DNA from: Myxocyprinus asiaticus
Taxonomy: Eukaryota; Chordata; Actinopteri; Cypriniformes; Catostomidae
Assembly (NCBI RefSeq): GCF_019703515.2
Contig: NC_059362.1
Coordinates: 45,413,826 to 45,477,825 of the forward strand
Direction: 5' to 3'
Length of the DNA stretch: 64,000 nucleotides
In this document: piece by piece, positions 53,438 through 64,000 of the stretch
Layout of the letters: each line of letters starts with the position of its first letter
How positions within the stretch are numbered: position 1 is the stretch's first letter
Notes under the pieces: generated by a model
Seen by the model: only the letters and a program-made list of their open reading frames with translations
What the model was told of the DNA's origin: nothing
Databases searched by the model: none
Translations under genes and position numbers: made by a program

Positions 53438-53477
53438 TTTAAAAAAAAAAAAAAAAATTTTTTTTTTTTTTTTTAAA
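53438..53477. repeat. Perfect 40-bp A/T palindrome
   Basis: TTT, 17 A, 17 T, AAA: exact inverted symmetry around 53457/53458. It could be a natural foldback or a sequencing/assembly artefact at a homopolymer. Confidence 0.9.
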
Positions 53478-53489
53478 TGGATGACTTGG

Positions 53490-53794
53490 ACCGAATAATT
53501 AAGAAAAGCGCCCAACACATAGATGGGAACTCCTTCAATACTGTTTAAAAATCATCCCAGGGTGATCCCTCAAGAAGTTGGTTGAGAAAATGTCAAGAGT
53601 ACATGTCTGCAAATTCTAGACAAAGGATGACTACTTTGAAGATGCTAAAATATAACACAGTTTTGATTTATTCACAACATAATTCCCATAGTTCCATTTG
53701 TTATTCCATAGTTTTTATTATTCTAAAATGTGAAAAAAATAATAATAAAAAAATAAAGAATGAGTAAGTGACCCTAAACTTTTGAACGGTAGTG
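53490..53794 (+). mobile_element. Tc1-like 3' fragment
   Basis: The right end, read inward, is CACTACCGTTCAAAAGTTTA GGGTCAC, next to TA (53795-53796), a known kind of Tc1 terminus. Upstream, a plus-strand frame with breaks reads AQHIDGNSFNTV…KSSQG and SWLRKCQEYMSANSRQ, the C-terminal residues of a transposase. The left part of the element is absent. Confidence 0.6.
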
Positions 53795-53922
53795 TATGTG
53801 TATATATATATATAAGAAAAATTAATTTCTGAAAAAGAAAATAATTTATTTTCCTTAAACTGTAAGAAGCCTACTTTGCCCTGCACATAACTTCTTACTG
53901 TTCACTGCGTGTTCAGTGTCTC

Positions 53923-53924
<2 letters not shown>

Positions 53925-53955
<31 letters not shown>

Positions 53956-53965
53956 TAAAAAATTA
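53925..53965 (+). repeat. (AAT)n microsatellite
   Basis: About nine AAT units followed by A-rich sequence. Confidence 0.9.
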
Positions 53966-54639
53966 TATAAAAACCTATTATGTAATAATAATAATTGTAG
54001 AACATTTATTCATACAGTTTAAGACTAAATAGAGGAATAGTTCATTAAAGATGAAATATTTTAGCTAAATTAGGTGCTATAAAAATATGTATCGTTTATA
54101 AATATAAAAGCTCACATTTATTAAGCGTTTACAATAATAATAAAAAAAGTTAAAAACAAATCAGTGAAATAAAAAACGATTTGCCACAATACAGAAAAAC
54201 GTCTTCTACTGTTTGGTCTTAGTGCTAAAACAACAGAACTTTGACTGCAAATTAACAAAACTTTAGTTTGACAAACCATGTCGAGTTTCCATCCAAAACA
54301 TTTTAATTTGTTAAACATTTAAAACATTAAAGATAGTACTTCAGTGCTTCAATGTAACCAGAAGATGGCGCCATAGACCCCCCCTCCCCCTCCAATGGCA
54401 AACTCATTTGAAAATGCATGTCTGATATCTGAGGAAATGGGTTTGAATTTTTTATTCTCTTTGCATTGCATTTGCAACAACATAAACACATCACAGAAAC
54501 CAGTTTCAAGCTTCTACTAAACATTTATGCATGAGTGAACAATGCATTAATAGAGAACAATGTTGTCGTAAATCTAGGCCCAATAAACATTTTATTATTT
54601 TTATTTTTTTCTTGAAATCACTGCAAAGTTTCATGTTAA
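53966..54639. other. Intergenic DNA, no gene seen
   Basis: AT-rich. AGATGGCGCCATAGACC (54362) followed by a C-rich tract is the only GC-rich motif. Confidence 0.4.
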
Positions 54640-54832
54640 ACCTGCGCATGGCAACTGGCGACACTCGTGCAGTCTCTATGGAGGATGCTGCACGCTGAGA
54701 TGCTCCACGGAACCGGGGGACTCCACGGTTATCCGCCGCTGCCGCACATTTAAGCCTGCAAACAGTCAAACAGCAGCGGAATAAACATGTTTACACCCGT
54801 ATTCCTCACGCCCCGCTAATGGCGGATGAAAG
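54640..54832 (+). CDS. Candidate promoter and first exon (MADE...)
   Basis: A GC- and CpG-richer island (54640-54820) in AT-rich DNA leads to CCGCTAATGGCGGATGAAAG|GTAAGATT. The ATG at 54819 would code for Met-Ala-Asp-Glu and then split an Arg codon after AG at a near-consensus splice donor. A short first exon with an ATGGCGGA start is common in vertebrate genes. No second exon is recognisable within the remaining 9 kb, which contains a gap, so the gene would extend beyond the window. Only the last 14 bases are proposed as coding. Confidence 0.33.
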
Positions 54833-55094
54833 GTAAGATTGCGCATGTCGGCACATGATGAAACTGCATGCCTCCAAAATCAATAGGTGACTAATCATGA
54901 TGTATTTACATTTAAATCACATAAAGCCCTACATTTAAGTTAAAAAGCTATTACCTGAAAGGTAATATTGGGTTTATATTCAGAGTGAGTTTGGGTGCTA
55001 CTGAAACACTCATTGATCGCATCATACCAGAACAACCTCACTGAGGGCCCGATTGTCAGTTTAGACAAAACGTTCAATAAAAAATAATAAAAAT

Positions 55095-55139
<45 letters not shown>

Positions 55140-55624
55140 CAAGCCATTGTGTCTTGGTTGACTAGATAGACAAGAGTTTAGTCGTTTCTTTTAAATTGTT
55201 CAAAACCACATAAGTACTGAACTTTTATTCTGAACTGCGTACTTGACCATGTCGTCAAAGTGATCTGAAACATCTCAATTAACAGTAAGCAACACCTGTA
55301 GCTGAACCTCATCCTTCCCAAAACTGCAGCACCCCTCCTACACTGTTGGCATTACACCGACTGACAGCCAGGGGTCGCTGCCTGAAATAAAGTCTATAAC
55401 CTTGAGTCAGATTGAGGTAGCTAGATCAAACTTAGCCAGCCAGTGTGGTGTTTTAACTTGACCACAAAAACTAAGAAACGGGAGCTAGTCTTATTATGAG
55501 CGGACTTTTCAAATATATGATTGTTCCAGTTATCACCTTAAAATAGGGTTTTCTTGTGTGGATTTTGGGCTGAGTGTAAGGCACAAAATGGCTGCCAATC
55601 AGACCACCCCCCCCCTCCCCCCCC
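54833..55624. other. Intergenic DNA
   Basis: Holds a (CA)n microsatellite at 55098-55138. Apart from that no gene or repeat is recognised. It would be intron 1 of the candidate gene that starts at 54819. Confidence 0.4.
55098..55138 (+). repeat. (CA)n microsatellite
   Basis: About 20 uninterrupted CA units. Confidence 0.95.
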
Positions 55625-55761
55625 AATCAAATCAAATCAAATCAAATCACTTTATTGTCACACAGCCATATACACAAGTGCAATGGTGTGTGAAATTCTT
55701 GGGTGCAGTTCCGATCAACATAGCAGTCGTGACAGTGATGAGACATACGCCAATCTACAAT

Positions 55762-55995
55762 AAACATCAAATTAACACAACACAATTTAAACATCTGTTA
55801 TACATAATTAAACTCGACTTAAAACATCAAATTAACACAGCACAATTTAAACATCTGTTATACATAATTAAACTCGACTTAAAACATCAAATTAACACAG
55901 CACAATTTAAACATCTGTTATACATAATTACACAACTTAAAACATCAAATTAACACAACACAATTTAAACATCTGTTATACACAATTACACTCAA
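55762..55995 (-). repeat. 60-bp tandem repeat in the LINE 3' UTR
   Basis: AACATCAAATTAACACA(A/G)CA with CAATTTAAACATCTGTTATA recurs with period 60 at 55762, 55822 and 55882, and once more near 55939 after a small deletion. The units are nearly identical. Confidence 0.92.
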
Positions 55996-56319
55996 CAATA
56001 TACAATAATAACATACATTGCACAGTATACAATATGCTGTTTTTGTTTTTTGTTTTTTGTTTTTTTTTTTGTTTTTTTTTTTGTTTTTTACTATATAGAT
56101 ACTATATAGATACACATTATTCAATAAAAATTAAAATATATATGAAAAAAGTATATATATAGAATGTACAGTATTGTACTGTATTGACATTCAGGCTGTC
56201 GGTTGATAGTCAGTTGTTAAGAGAGACATAATATAATGACAGTAATATAATTTATGACAGTCCGGTGTGAGATAAAAGAGTAATAAAGTGCAGGGATGAT
56301 GTATTTTGATCGTGGGAGA

Positions 56320-57300
56320 TCAAGAGTTCAGAAGTCTGATTGCTTGGGGGAAGAAGCTATCATGGAGTCGGCTGGTGCGTGTCCTGATGCTGCGATACCG
56401 CCTACCTGATGGTAGCAGTGAGAACAGCCCATGGCTCGGGTGGCTGGAGTCTCTGATGATCCTCCGAGCTTTTTTCACACACCGCCTTGTATATATTTCC
56501 TGGAGGGAGGGAAGCTCACCTCCGATGATGTGTTTGGCAGTTCGCACCACCCTTTGCAGTGCTTTGCGGTTGTGGGCAGTGCTATTGCCGTACCAGGCGG
56601 AGATGCAGCCAGTCAGGATGCTCTCCACAGTGCAGGTGTAGAACCGTGTGAGGATGTGGCGGTTCATTCCAAACTTCCTCAGCCGTCTCAGGAAGAAAAG
56701 GCGCTGATGAGCCTTCTTCACAACGACTTCAGTGTGGACGGACCATGTGAGTTCCTCAGTGATGTGGACACCCAGGAACTTGAAGCTGCTGACTCTCTCC
56801 ACTGGTGCCCCATTGATGGTGATGGGACTGTGTTCTCTGTCTTTTCTTCTGAAGTCCACCACAAGCTCCTTTGTCTTACTGACGTTGAGGGAGAGGTTGT
56901 GCTCCTGACACCAGTGTGTCAGAGTGTGCACCTCCTCTCTGTAGGCTGTTTCATCATTGTCAGTGATCAGACCTACCACCGTCGTGTCATCAGCAAACTT
57001 AATGATGGCATTGGAGTTATGTGTTGCCACACAGTCATGTGTGTACAGGGAATACAGTAGTGGGCTGAGAACACAGCCCTGCGGGGCTCCAGTGTTGAGG
57101 GTCAGTGATGAGGAGATGTTGCTGCCTATTCTAACCACCTGGCGTCTGCTTGACAGGAAGTCCAGGATCCAGCTGCACAGCGAGCTGTTTAAGCCCAGAG
57201 CCCGGAGTTTCTCATCTAGCTTGGAGGGCACTATGGTGTTGAATGCTGAGCTGTAGTCTACAAACAGCATTCTCACATAAGTGTTCTTTTTTCCAGGTGG
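56320..57300 (-). pseudogene. LINE reverse transcriptase, second half
   Basis: Continues the endonuclease-RT frame after a one-base shift. Palm motifs: [43 protein letters not shown] (YXDD-type box as FADD), [18 protein letters not shown]-terminal region has the LINE-type [19 protein letters not shown] and [17 protein letters not shown] ending. It is intact to its stop at 56320. Open frames on the plus strand here (56431-57060) are antisense shadows. Confidence 0.9.
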
Positions 57301-59093
57301 GAGAGAGCAGTGTGTATTGTAGATGCAATGGCATCATCAGTGGAGCGGTTGTTACGGTAAGCAAACTGCAGCGGGTCAAGATTGAGTGGTAATACAGAGC
57401 AGATGTAATCTCTGATTAGTCTCTCAAAACATTTGCTGATGATGGGGGTCAGAGCAACAGGACGCCAGTCATTTAAACAAGTTATTTTCGATTGTTTTGG
57501 AACAGGCACAATGGTGGATGTTTTAAAGCATGTGGGGACTACAGACAAAGAGAGGGAGAGGTTGAAAATGTCCGTAAAAACACCAGCCAGCTGGTTCGCG
57601 CACGCTCTGATGACGCGGCCCGGAATGCCGTCTGGACCCGCGGCTTTGCGGATATTCACCCGTCGGAATGATCGGGTTACATCCGCTACAGAGACGGAGA
57701 GTGAACTAACCTCTGTAGCTTCGGCCGTGAGAGCTCTCTCCGCGAGGGCGGTGTTATTTCCCTCGAAACGAGCATAAAAAGTATTTAGCTCATCTGGGAG
57801 AGAGGCAGCGGTGTTCATGGCGGAGTTTTTATTCCCTTTAAAGTCCGTGATGATGTTAATTCCCTGCCACATGCTTCTAGAGTTGGTGGTGTTAAACTGT
57901 CCCTCAATCTTACTCCTGTACTGGCGTTTTGCTGTTTTGATAGTTTTTCGGAGGGCATAACTGGCTTGTTTATGCTCCTCCGCGTTCCCGGAATTAAAAG
58001 CGGAGGTCCGCACATTAAGTGCTGCGCGAACATCGCTGTTGATCCACGGCTTCTGATTCGGATAGATTCGCACAGTTCTGGTCGGAATCACTTCCTCTAC
58101 ACACGTTCTGATGAAGCACATTACGCTATCAGCGTAAAGCTCGATGTCGTCATCAGAGGCGGACCGGAACATCTCCCAGTCCGTGCGATCAAAACAGTCT
58201 TGTAGCGTAGAGTCTGATTGGTCCGACCAGCACTGGATCGTTCTGAGGGTGGGTGCTTCCTGTTTCAGTTTCTGCCTGTAAGCGGGCAGAAGCAGAATGG
58301 AAGAGTGGTCCGATTTTCCAAATGGTGGGCGGGGGAGGGATTTGTAGCCATCCCGGAACGGAGAGTAGCAATGGTCCAAAACCTGGTCCCCTCGTGTGTT
58401 GAAACTAATGTGCTGGTGATATTTTGGTGCGACTGATTTTAAACTGGCTTTATTAAAGTCCCCGGTCACAATGAACGCGGCCTCAGGGTGCGCGGTTTCC
58501 TGCTCACTTATACTCCCATACAGTTCCTTGAGTGCCCGGTCTGTGTCGGCTTGTGGGGGGATGTACACAGCAGTGATAATGACCGCTGTGAATTCCCTCG
58601 GTAGCCAGAATGGTCGACACAGAAGCATAAGAAATTCCAGATCAGGAGAACAGAAAGACTTGATAGAATGTATGTTCCTCTGATCGCACCAGGATTTGTT
58701 GATCATAAAACATACACCACCTCCTCTAGTTTTACCTGAGAGGTCTTTCGCTCTGTCCGCTCGGAGCATGGAAAACCCCGCGGGTTCAATGGCTGAGTCT
58801 GGAATCTCCGCAGACATCCAAGTTTCCGTAAGGCAGATAACGCAGCAGTCCCTCGTCTCTCGTTGGAAAGAGATCCGCGCTTTCAGCTCGCAGAGCTTGT
58901 TATCCAGAGACTGAACATTTGCCAGTAGAATAGTGGGTAGCGGGGTCGATTTGCGCGGCGTCTTACTCTGATGAGAACGCCGGCTCTGTTTCCCCTTTTC
59001 CTCCTGCGTTTCCGCGGCCGTGCTGCCCAGACAAAGGGCTCCGCTTGCGTGTTTGTAAACAGCGGGTCGGCATTGAGGAATGTGAAGTCCGGT
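57273..59093 (-). pseudogene. LINE endonuclease and RT N-terminal half
   Basis: The frame is open from 59093 (after a TAA at 59096-59094) to 57273. An APE-type endonuclease is evident: ILLANVQSLDNKLCELKA near 58925, LTETW near 58820, GDFN near 58460 and SDHSS near 58300. The linker and RT fingers follow: [59 protein letters not shown]. It breaks at a run of six A on the minus strand (57292-57287); seven would rejoin it to the second half. The frameshift may be real or a homopolymer error. Confidence 0.9.
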
Positions 59094-59266
59094 TTACGGT
59101 GTGAGATCGCTGAGCCAATGTCCAAAAGTGTTTGTCTGTCGTAGACAATAAGGCAGGCAACATCCAAGACAAGAAACATAAGAATTGTAAACAAAACAAA
59201 CAAACCATTGCTAAGTTGTGTCGGAGCTCGCAACGCAGCAGCCATACTCGGCGCCATCTTGAGTCC

Positions 59267-59766
59267 NNNNNNNNNNNNNNNNNNNNNNNNNNNNNNNNNN
59301 NNNNNNNNNNNNNNNNNNNNNNNNNNNNNNNNNNNNNNNNNNNNNNNNNNNNNNNNNNNNNNNNNNNNNNNNNNNNNNNNNNNNNNNNNNNNNNNNNNNN
59401 NNNNNNNNNNNNNNNNNNNNNNNNNNNNNNNNNNNNNNNNNNNNNNNNNNNNNNNNNNNNNNNNNNNNNNNNNNNNNNNNNNNNNNNNNNNNNNNNNNNN
59501 NNNNNNNNNNNNNNNNNNNNNNNNNNNNNNNNNNNNNNNNNNNNNNNNNNNNNNNNNNNNNNNNNNNNNNNNNNNNNNNNNNNNNNNNNNNNNNNNNNNN
59601 NNNNNNNNNNNNNNNNNNNNNNNNNNNNNNNNNNNNNNNNNNNNNNNNNNNNNNNNNNNNNNNNNNNNNNNNNNNNNNNNNNNNNNNNNNNNNNNNNNNN
59701 NNNNNNNNNNNNNNNNNNNNNNNNNNNNNNNNNNNNNNNNNNNNNNNNNNNNNNNNNNNNNNNNNN
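59267..59766. other. Assembly gap (500 N)
   Basis: Exactly 500 N. It truncates the 5' side of the LINE, which often happens when near-identical repeats collapse. Confidence 1.
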
Positions 59767-60289
59767 CTGTATTTACTGTGCGTTATCACGCTGAGAATCA
59801 ATGGGTACACCCAAAAGCTGAAAAATGTTGCTTTCAGAGGCTTTATATGGAGTTAGGATGAAATTAAGGAGCATTTCAAACTGTTCTGAGACCAGTGCAG
59901 ACAGACAGCACACTGGAGGTTAATTCATTCACTAAATAGGGAGCAAGGGAGCATCCTATAGCTCTCTATGCAGCTAATTGCATTCAATCCTAAAATCTGA
60001 TCAAAAGTTCAGTTTCAGGCTGCAGATGATGTTTGGATCACTCAACATGTTTGACAGACATGGGACAATGATAATCAGTACATAGATTCAGAATTCTATA
60101 ATGCAAATTTTTATTTTAACATAGACTGCAGTGATTGGATGATGCTGGACATTACTTTGAATCAGAATTATTTATTCAGCGTTACAGAAAATCAGCTGTA
60201 ATGTCTCTAACGTCTCAAAAACACGAATAACCAACACTCCTGGAAACATAATAAAGAATTTGATGAAAAAAAAATCTGACTTTCTATAT
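59767..60289. other. Intergenic DNA after the gap
   Basis: No gene seen, and no clear LINE 5' UTR could be recognised. Confidence 0.35.
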
Positions 60290-60600
60290 GTAACCAATCC
60301 TGCTCTACCCGCTCCGAGTGGGATTCGAACCGGTGTCTCCAACATGAGACGTGAGCGTGCTAATGAGGAGGCTAAAGGCTGCAGCCCCAAGTGTGCTATT
60401 GAGGCCAGGGGAGTGAGGGTTACACACTGCACAGCTTCCTACCAGTTGGTTACAATTACATTCACCCCCATAAACCACACTCCCATCCGGGTCACGGCAC
60501 CACTGTAACCTGTCCTGCTCCACCCGCTCCGAGCAGGATTCAAACCAGGGTCTCCAGCATGGGAGGCAGGTGCGCTATCAAGGAGGCTAAAGTTACATAT
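60290..60600 (-). repeat. Tandem pair of tRNA-like repeats (Gly-CCC-like)
   Basis: Two units on the minus strand (about 60295-60385 and 60515-60600) each read TTAGCCTCCT…GCCTCCCATGCTGGAGACCC…GAATCC(C/T)GCTCGGAG, that is, A-box side, CCC anticodon position and B box. The spacer carries GGTTACACACTGCACAGCTT. They are related to 39457-39560. Decay (for example CTCATGT for CCCATG in the first) argues against functional tRNA genes. Confidence 0.6.
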
Positions 60601-62009
60601 AGCTTAGAGTTATTTTAAATTTCACAACGTAGTCTCTGTGTTTATTAGGTGCAACTAGTTACAAATCAAAAAGGGAAATGGAAAATGCACACAGCAGTCA
60701 CACTCGGGTCTCAGGAGCTTAAAACTGCGATCATCTAAACACAGAGTGAAATACATATAAACCATCTCAGTATGTATTGTGTGAACATTATTTCGATAAA
60801 CTGTCCCACAGTTGTGGCGTCATTCCACCACATAAAACAATTATCCACCTAATAAAGTTTTTCCAAAAGTTAGTGTACTTGTCAACCAAGTGGACAAAAG
60901 TGTCAGTGAAAAGCATGCTTGAAATGAAGGGAAATATTTTTTATTGGGCGTCATTTCCAATCAAGTTGTAAGTTTTCCAAAGCAAAGTGTGAAAATATGA
61001 TTTAATTGTGTATATCTAGATTAAATAAAATGTTAGCTATAAAATTAGCCTTCGCAAGCCAAAGGATTTTGCTTTTTATTTCAAAAATGTTAAAAATGTC
61101 ATTTCCATCAGCGTCGTTTCCAGTACAGAATTCTATTACACTAGTTTTTAGAAAAACATTACATAAATCTCCTGTGATGCATGTACATAAACTGTTGGAC
61201 ATTGTTAATAGACAAATAAAAAAATGATGACGTTTTAAATGTTGTCAATACGTCAATATTGTATGTTGAATGTCCGTTTGCGAGAAACAAACTTTACGTA
61301 AGAATACATACACATTCTCATGAGATCACATTGGCTATTCACATGCTCTTCCAGTCGAGCAACAGGAACCAAAATATAAATCACTGTGAAGTGTTAAATT
61401 TGCTAACCTCTTAGTTTATACTAATACGAGAAAATCCCAGTAGAATAACAGTGGTTTTGTGTTAAACAATGTGTTTAGCACACATCAACAGCCTGTCAAC
61501 AGCTTCCCCATGAATACGTCCATGAAGTTTACAGCACTGTTGGGAAACGAGCACTTATACAACATGATTTTTCAATGCAATTTCTCCAAGGGCAAATACA
61601 TCACTCAAAACAATAGCTTAACCAAGTAGAGGGTGTAGATGCTGTAATAATTATATGCTCAGAAAAAAACTAGTCACTGGAATCTTCACTTGATCTGGAA
61701 AAGTCATGTTTCTTGGGAAAAGAGCAATTTCCTAGCCCCAAGTACAACAACTAAGGTGCATGGAAAACTATTGTCACTTTTCAGGGGCTGTAAAAGTTGT
61801 GAACTCATCTATAATACATGGTGACTAAAAATACGCTTCTGCATCAGTTTCTTTTTTTTTTTTTTCAATGGCAACACTTGTGTCAAACAAGAAACAGGAA
61901 AACCCTGCTTGTGTTGAAATGTATAGTTCTATTGTACACCGAGAACTGAAAGTTAATTGTGCGGTAAAGCACATTAGTCTATAGGGAAAAGCATTGTGTT
62001 GGACTTAAA
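60601..62009. other. Intergenic DNA, no gene seen
   Basis: About 1.4 kb of AT-rich sequence with no recognised repeat. Open frames at 60777-60971 and 61006-61227 lack support. Confidence 0.4.
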
Positions 62010-62015
62010 CTGAGT

Positions 62016-62095
62016 TGTTCCTGTAGCTCAAACGGAAGCGCATGAAACTTGCATTGCCAAGATCATGGGCTTGCTTCCCAAAAAACACACATACG
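62016..62095 (+). repeat. tRNA-Ala-like repeat head
   Basis: GTTCCTGTAGCTCAAACGGA has an A-box layout, TTGCATTGCCAAG holds TGC at the anticodon position, and ATGGGCTTGCTTCCC is a decayed B box. Likely the head of a SINE with a diverged body, since a functional tRNA would keep GGTTCGA. Confidence 0.45.
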
Positions 62096-64000
62096 AATAA
62101 AACGTATACCTTTAATGCACTGTAAGGGACCGTTAACTCGGGACAGGAAGACGAAATGGATTCTAACTTGGATCGTCACACACAAAGGTATTGCACAACA
62201 TATCAGAGCACATTTAGGACAATTAACTATTTTACTTGGCATAAGAATTGTTTATACTATTAATTATTAATAATAAATGCAATTGTTCAAAATTGGTCTC
62301 TTTTGTAATAGGCACGACCTCTCGTGGCTAATTGCATCAATTTACTTGCATTTGGTGCTTCGCGAGTGCTAATTTTAGACCTAGTCTTAGACCTAGTCTT
62401 TGCACATATAAAGAGCCTAATCTCATGAAAATCACATGACTATGGCGTGGCTCCTTACACGTATCGTGATGAGGTGAAATATCCACTTAGTGCCACTAAA
62501 AGGGAGTTAAATTTTACAAGGTTAATGCTCTACAGAATTTTAAATCAACAAAACCAAACTCCCTACCCTAAACCTAACCGACAGTGTCAAAAAAAGCTAA
62601 TTTGAGATGAAAAACGTAACCATGCCATTTTGTGGTGCTTCTATGACACTTTCAGCTCACGTGTCGACTCGTGTGCTCTTCAGGACTCGTACCGTGCTCC
62701 TTTACATCACAAGTGCAACGCTCTCAGTTGAGCTACCATGCAGTGTCCGTTTTTTTACCGTTTTTTATTTTTTAGTCATAGTTTAATCTTTTGACGAAAA
62801 TGTCCTTTAAAATGACTCAATATTTAGTCATGTCATGTTCATTCATTTTAGTCAGTTTTACTCTGACGATAATGACATATAATTTTAGTCAATGAAAATA
62901 ATATCTTTTAATTGATAATGATGTGCAAAATGGACAAAAAAAAGTGTCAACCTGTAACAGACCAAACTTTAATCAAATATTCAAACATTTAGAAAACAAG
63001 ATGCATAAACATTTTCAAATTTAAAAATGTTATCAAGCACAGTGTAGTTCTAGCGGGAAGACTAGCAGCTGCACATCATCGCACCATTAGCTAGGTAACT
63101 CCTAGCCAATCAATGTAATGTAAGCCAATGCTTTATAATCTATCACATTGCTGTTTCAGTGTGCTAACACGGCAACCTCCACCACCCCACCACCGCCAGT
63201 TGAGTCCCGTCCTGCACAGGGGTAGGCTCCTCGTCCCTGTCTCCTATCTCCGGCAGGATATGACGTTCCGAGTACAACAACTTCGGACCACCAGATGGAG
63301 CTCACGCCAAAGAGAGACATTACATTTCTGTTTTATATTCATCAAATAAATGTCATCTTAAATTTCACTCAAGTCTGCGAGACTTCCTGATAGAAATATA
63401 CATACTGTCCTTGTTGTGAAAAAACCTAAAATAGTAATGAACAGACGGAAGTATTAGCTACATTTTAGAAGTTAGCCTACTGTATTCAGATTTCTTCCTG
63501 CTTTAGGGACTTAATTTTCCATGAAAGGATATTACATTGCGTGCAGTGTGTTTTTTACGGAAACAGCGTATTCACCAGGCAAATTACGCAATGCAAATTA
63601 TGCATATCTGACTAGCGTCATTTAGTTCAAGTTCACCTGTTTATTCATTTCACTGTGCAGATGTTAGTTTTTATTTTACATATATGTTGTGAATGTAGTG
63701 ATTAACCTCATGTATAAATAGGATGAATTTGAATGAGGTAATTACTCTGTTTTGAAGCGGGTCACGCAGCTCAAGTGGAGAAATCGAACATACTATATAC
63801 AGATTCTCTAGATCCTTCTTTTTATATCTTGCACTGTTAATCGCATAGCAATATATTATATTCATTAATATGAATATAAAAGTCTTTCAAATAGCACTTA
63901 ATCTTGCAGTATAATTTTTATCTCGTTATATCTTCGTCAACAGTATGCTTTAATATAAAAGTTTAATTATCGGCATGATGCGCCTTAGTCGTCTCGTCTT
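62096..64000. other. Intergenic DNA to window end
   Basis: No gene recognised. A reversed tRNA-like fragment (AACGCTCTCAGTTGAGCTAC, 62718-62737) and repeat-like DNA around 63070-63300 are present. The open frame 63128-63349 is proline/arginine-rich at its start but has no splice or domain support. Confidence 0.4.

Larger units (their letters stand above)
55625..59266 (-). mobile_element. L2-like LINE, minus strand, 5' end in gap
   Basis: Coding order on the minus strand is endonuclease, then reverse transcriptase, then a 3' UTR of about 700 bp that ends in an (ATTTG)n tail (AATCAAATC repeats on the plus strand, 55625-55650) just after GACAATAAAGTG. Any ORF1 and the 5' UTR fall in the N gap (59267-59766). 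The 3' UTR contains a 60-bp tandem repeat. Good preservation (one frameshift in about 2.8 kb of coding sequence) points to a recent insertion. Confidence 0.9.

Noticed and set aside
56431..57060. 209-codon plus-strand frame
   Set aside because: Antisense to the LINE reverse transcriptase, which has clear RT motifs on the minus strand.
58883..59257. 124-codon minus-strand frame with a membrane-like start as LINE ORF1
   Set aside because: Its C-terminal part is the wrong frame of the endonuclease region (the correct frame gives ILLANVQSLDNKL). The N-terminal part has no ORF1 features.
63128..63349. Proline-rich plus-strand frame near the right edge
   Set aside because: The surrounding DNA looks repeat-like and no splice signals or homologous domain were recognised.

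Overview
This window is vertebrate nuclear DNA from a teleost fish, most likely an otophysan/cypriniform. The basis is split, intron-bearing genes with GT-AG boundaries, an AT-rich background, many (CA)n and (TA)n microsatellites, and a dense load of fish-type transposons: several Tc1/mariner groups, hAT and TTAA-target elements, an L2-like LINE, tRNA-derived SINEs and palindromic MITEs. There are no operons, bacterial signals or CRISPR arrays. Two runs of exactly 500 N (45956-46455 and 59267-59766) are scaffold gaps of unknown true size.

Two protein-coding genes are secure, both on the minus strand. rnf8 (22161 down to 11626) can be read as eight coding exons with consistent splice phases. 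It encodes a 578-residue FHA / coiled-coil / RING E3 ubiquitin ligase of the DNA-damage response, with an acidic serine-rich tail that contains a SUMO-interaction-like motif. mgat2 (28644 down to 27406) is a single coding exon for the 412-residue Golgi enzyme GlcNAc-transferase II. It has a likely small 5'-UTR intron and an overlapping upstream ORF. The two are unrelated in function and are simply neighbours. Four weaker candidate exons that I cannot assign to a family lie at 1429-1560 (+), 42083-42272 (-), 45726-45900 (-) and 54819-54832 (+).

The rest is mainly mobile DNA, often nested. 1-6.4 kb: a SINE inside a TIR element, a TIR element with an internal minisatellite, and a miniature LTR retrotransposon primed by tRNA-Phe whose 3' LTR was later hit by a Tc1 element. 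6.4-11.5 kb: old dispersed repeats and a SINE. 11.6-22.2 kb: rnf8, with introns full of hAT, Tc1 and other repeats. 23.6-25.1 kb: a hairpin-ended element with a 138-bp minisatellite, then a palindromic MITE. 26.2-30.1 kb: mgat2 between a ~170-bp tandem array (3' side) and a ~355-bp AT-rich tandem triplication (5' side). 32-43 kb: hAT, SINE, TTAA and MITE copies. 43.3-45.3 kb: a second hairpin-ended minisatellite element carrying a defective Tc1. 47-51.7 kb: a LINE fragment, a long-TIR MITE, a nearly intact Tc1 and another MITE. 55.6-59.3 kb: an L2-like LINE on the minus strand with a single frameshift. 60-64 kb: tRNA-derived repeats and otherwise featureless DNA.

The most unusual items are the tRNA-Phe-primed TRIM with its dated nested Tc1; the same internally deleted Tc1 junction at two loci (a defective element that seems to have been mobilised in trans); the hairpin-ended elements that carry different minisatellites inside a conserved shell; and the SIM-like tail encoded by the last exon of rnf8. 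All assignments come from reading the sequence without database searches.
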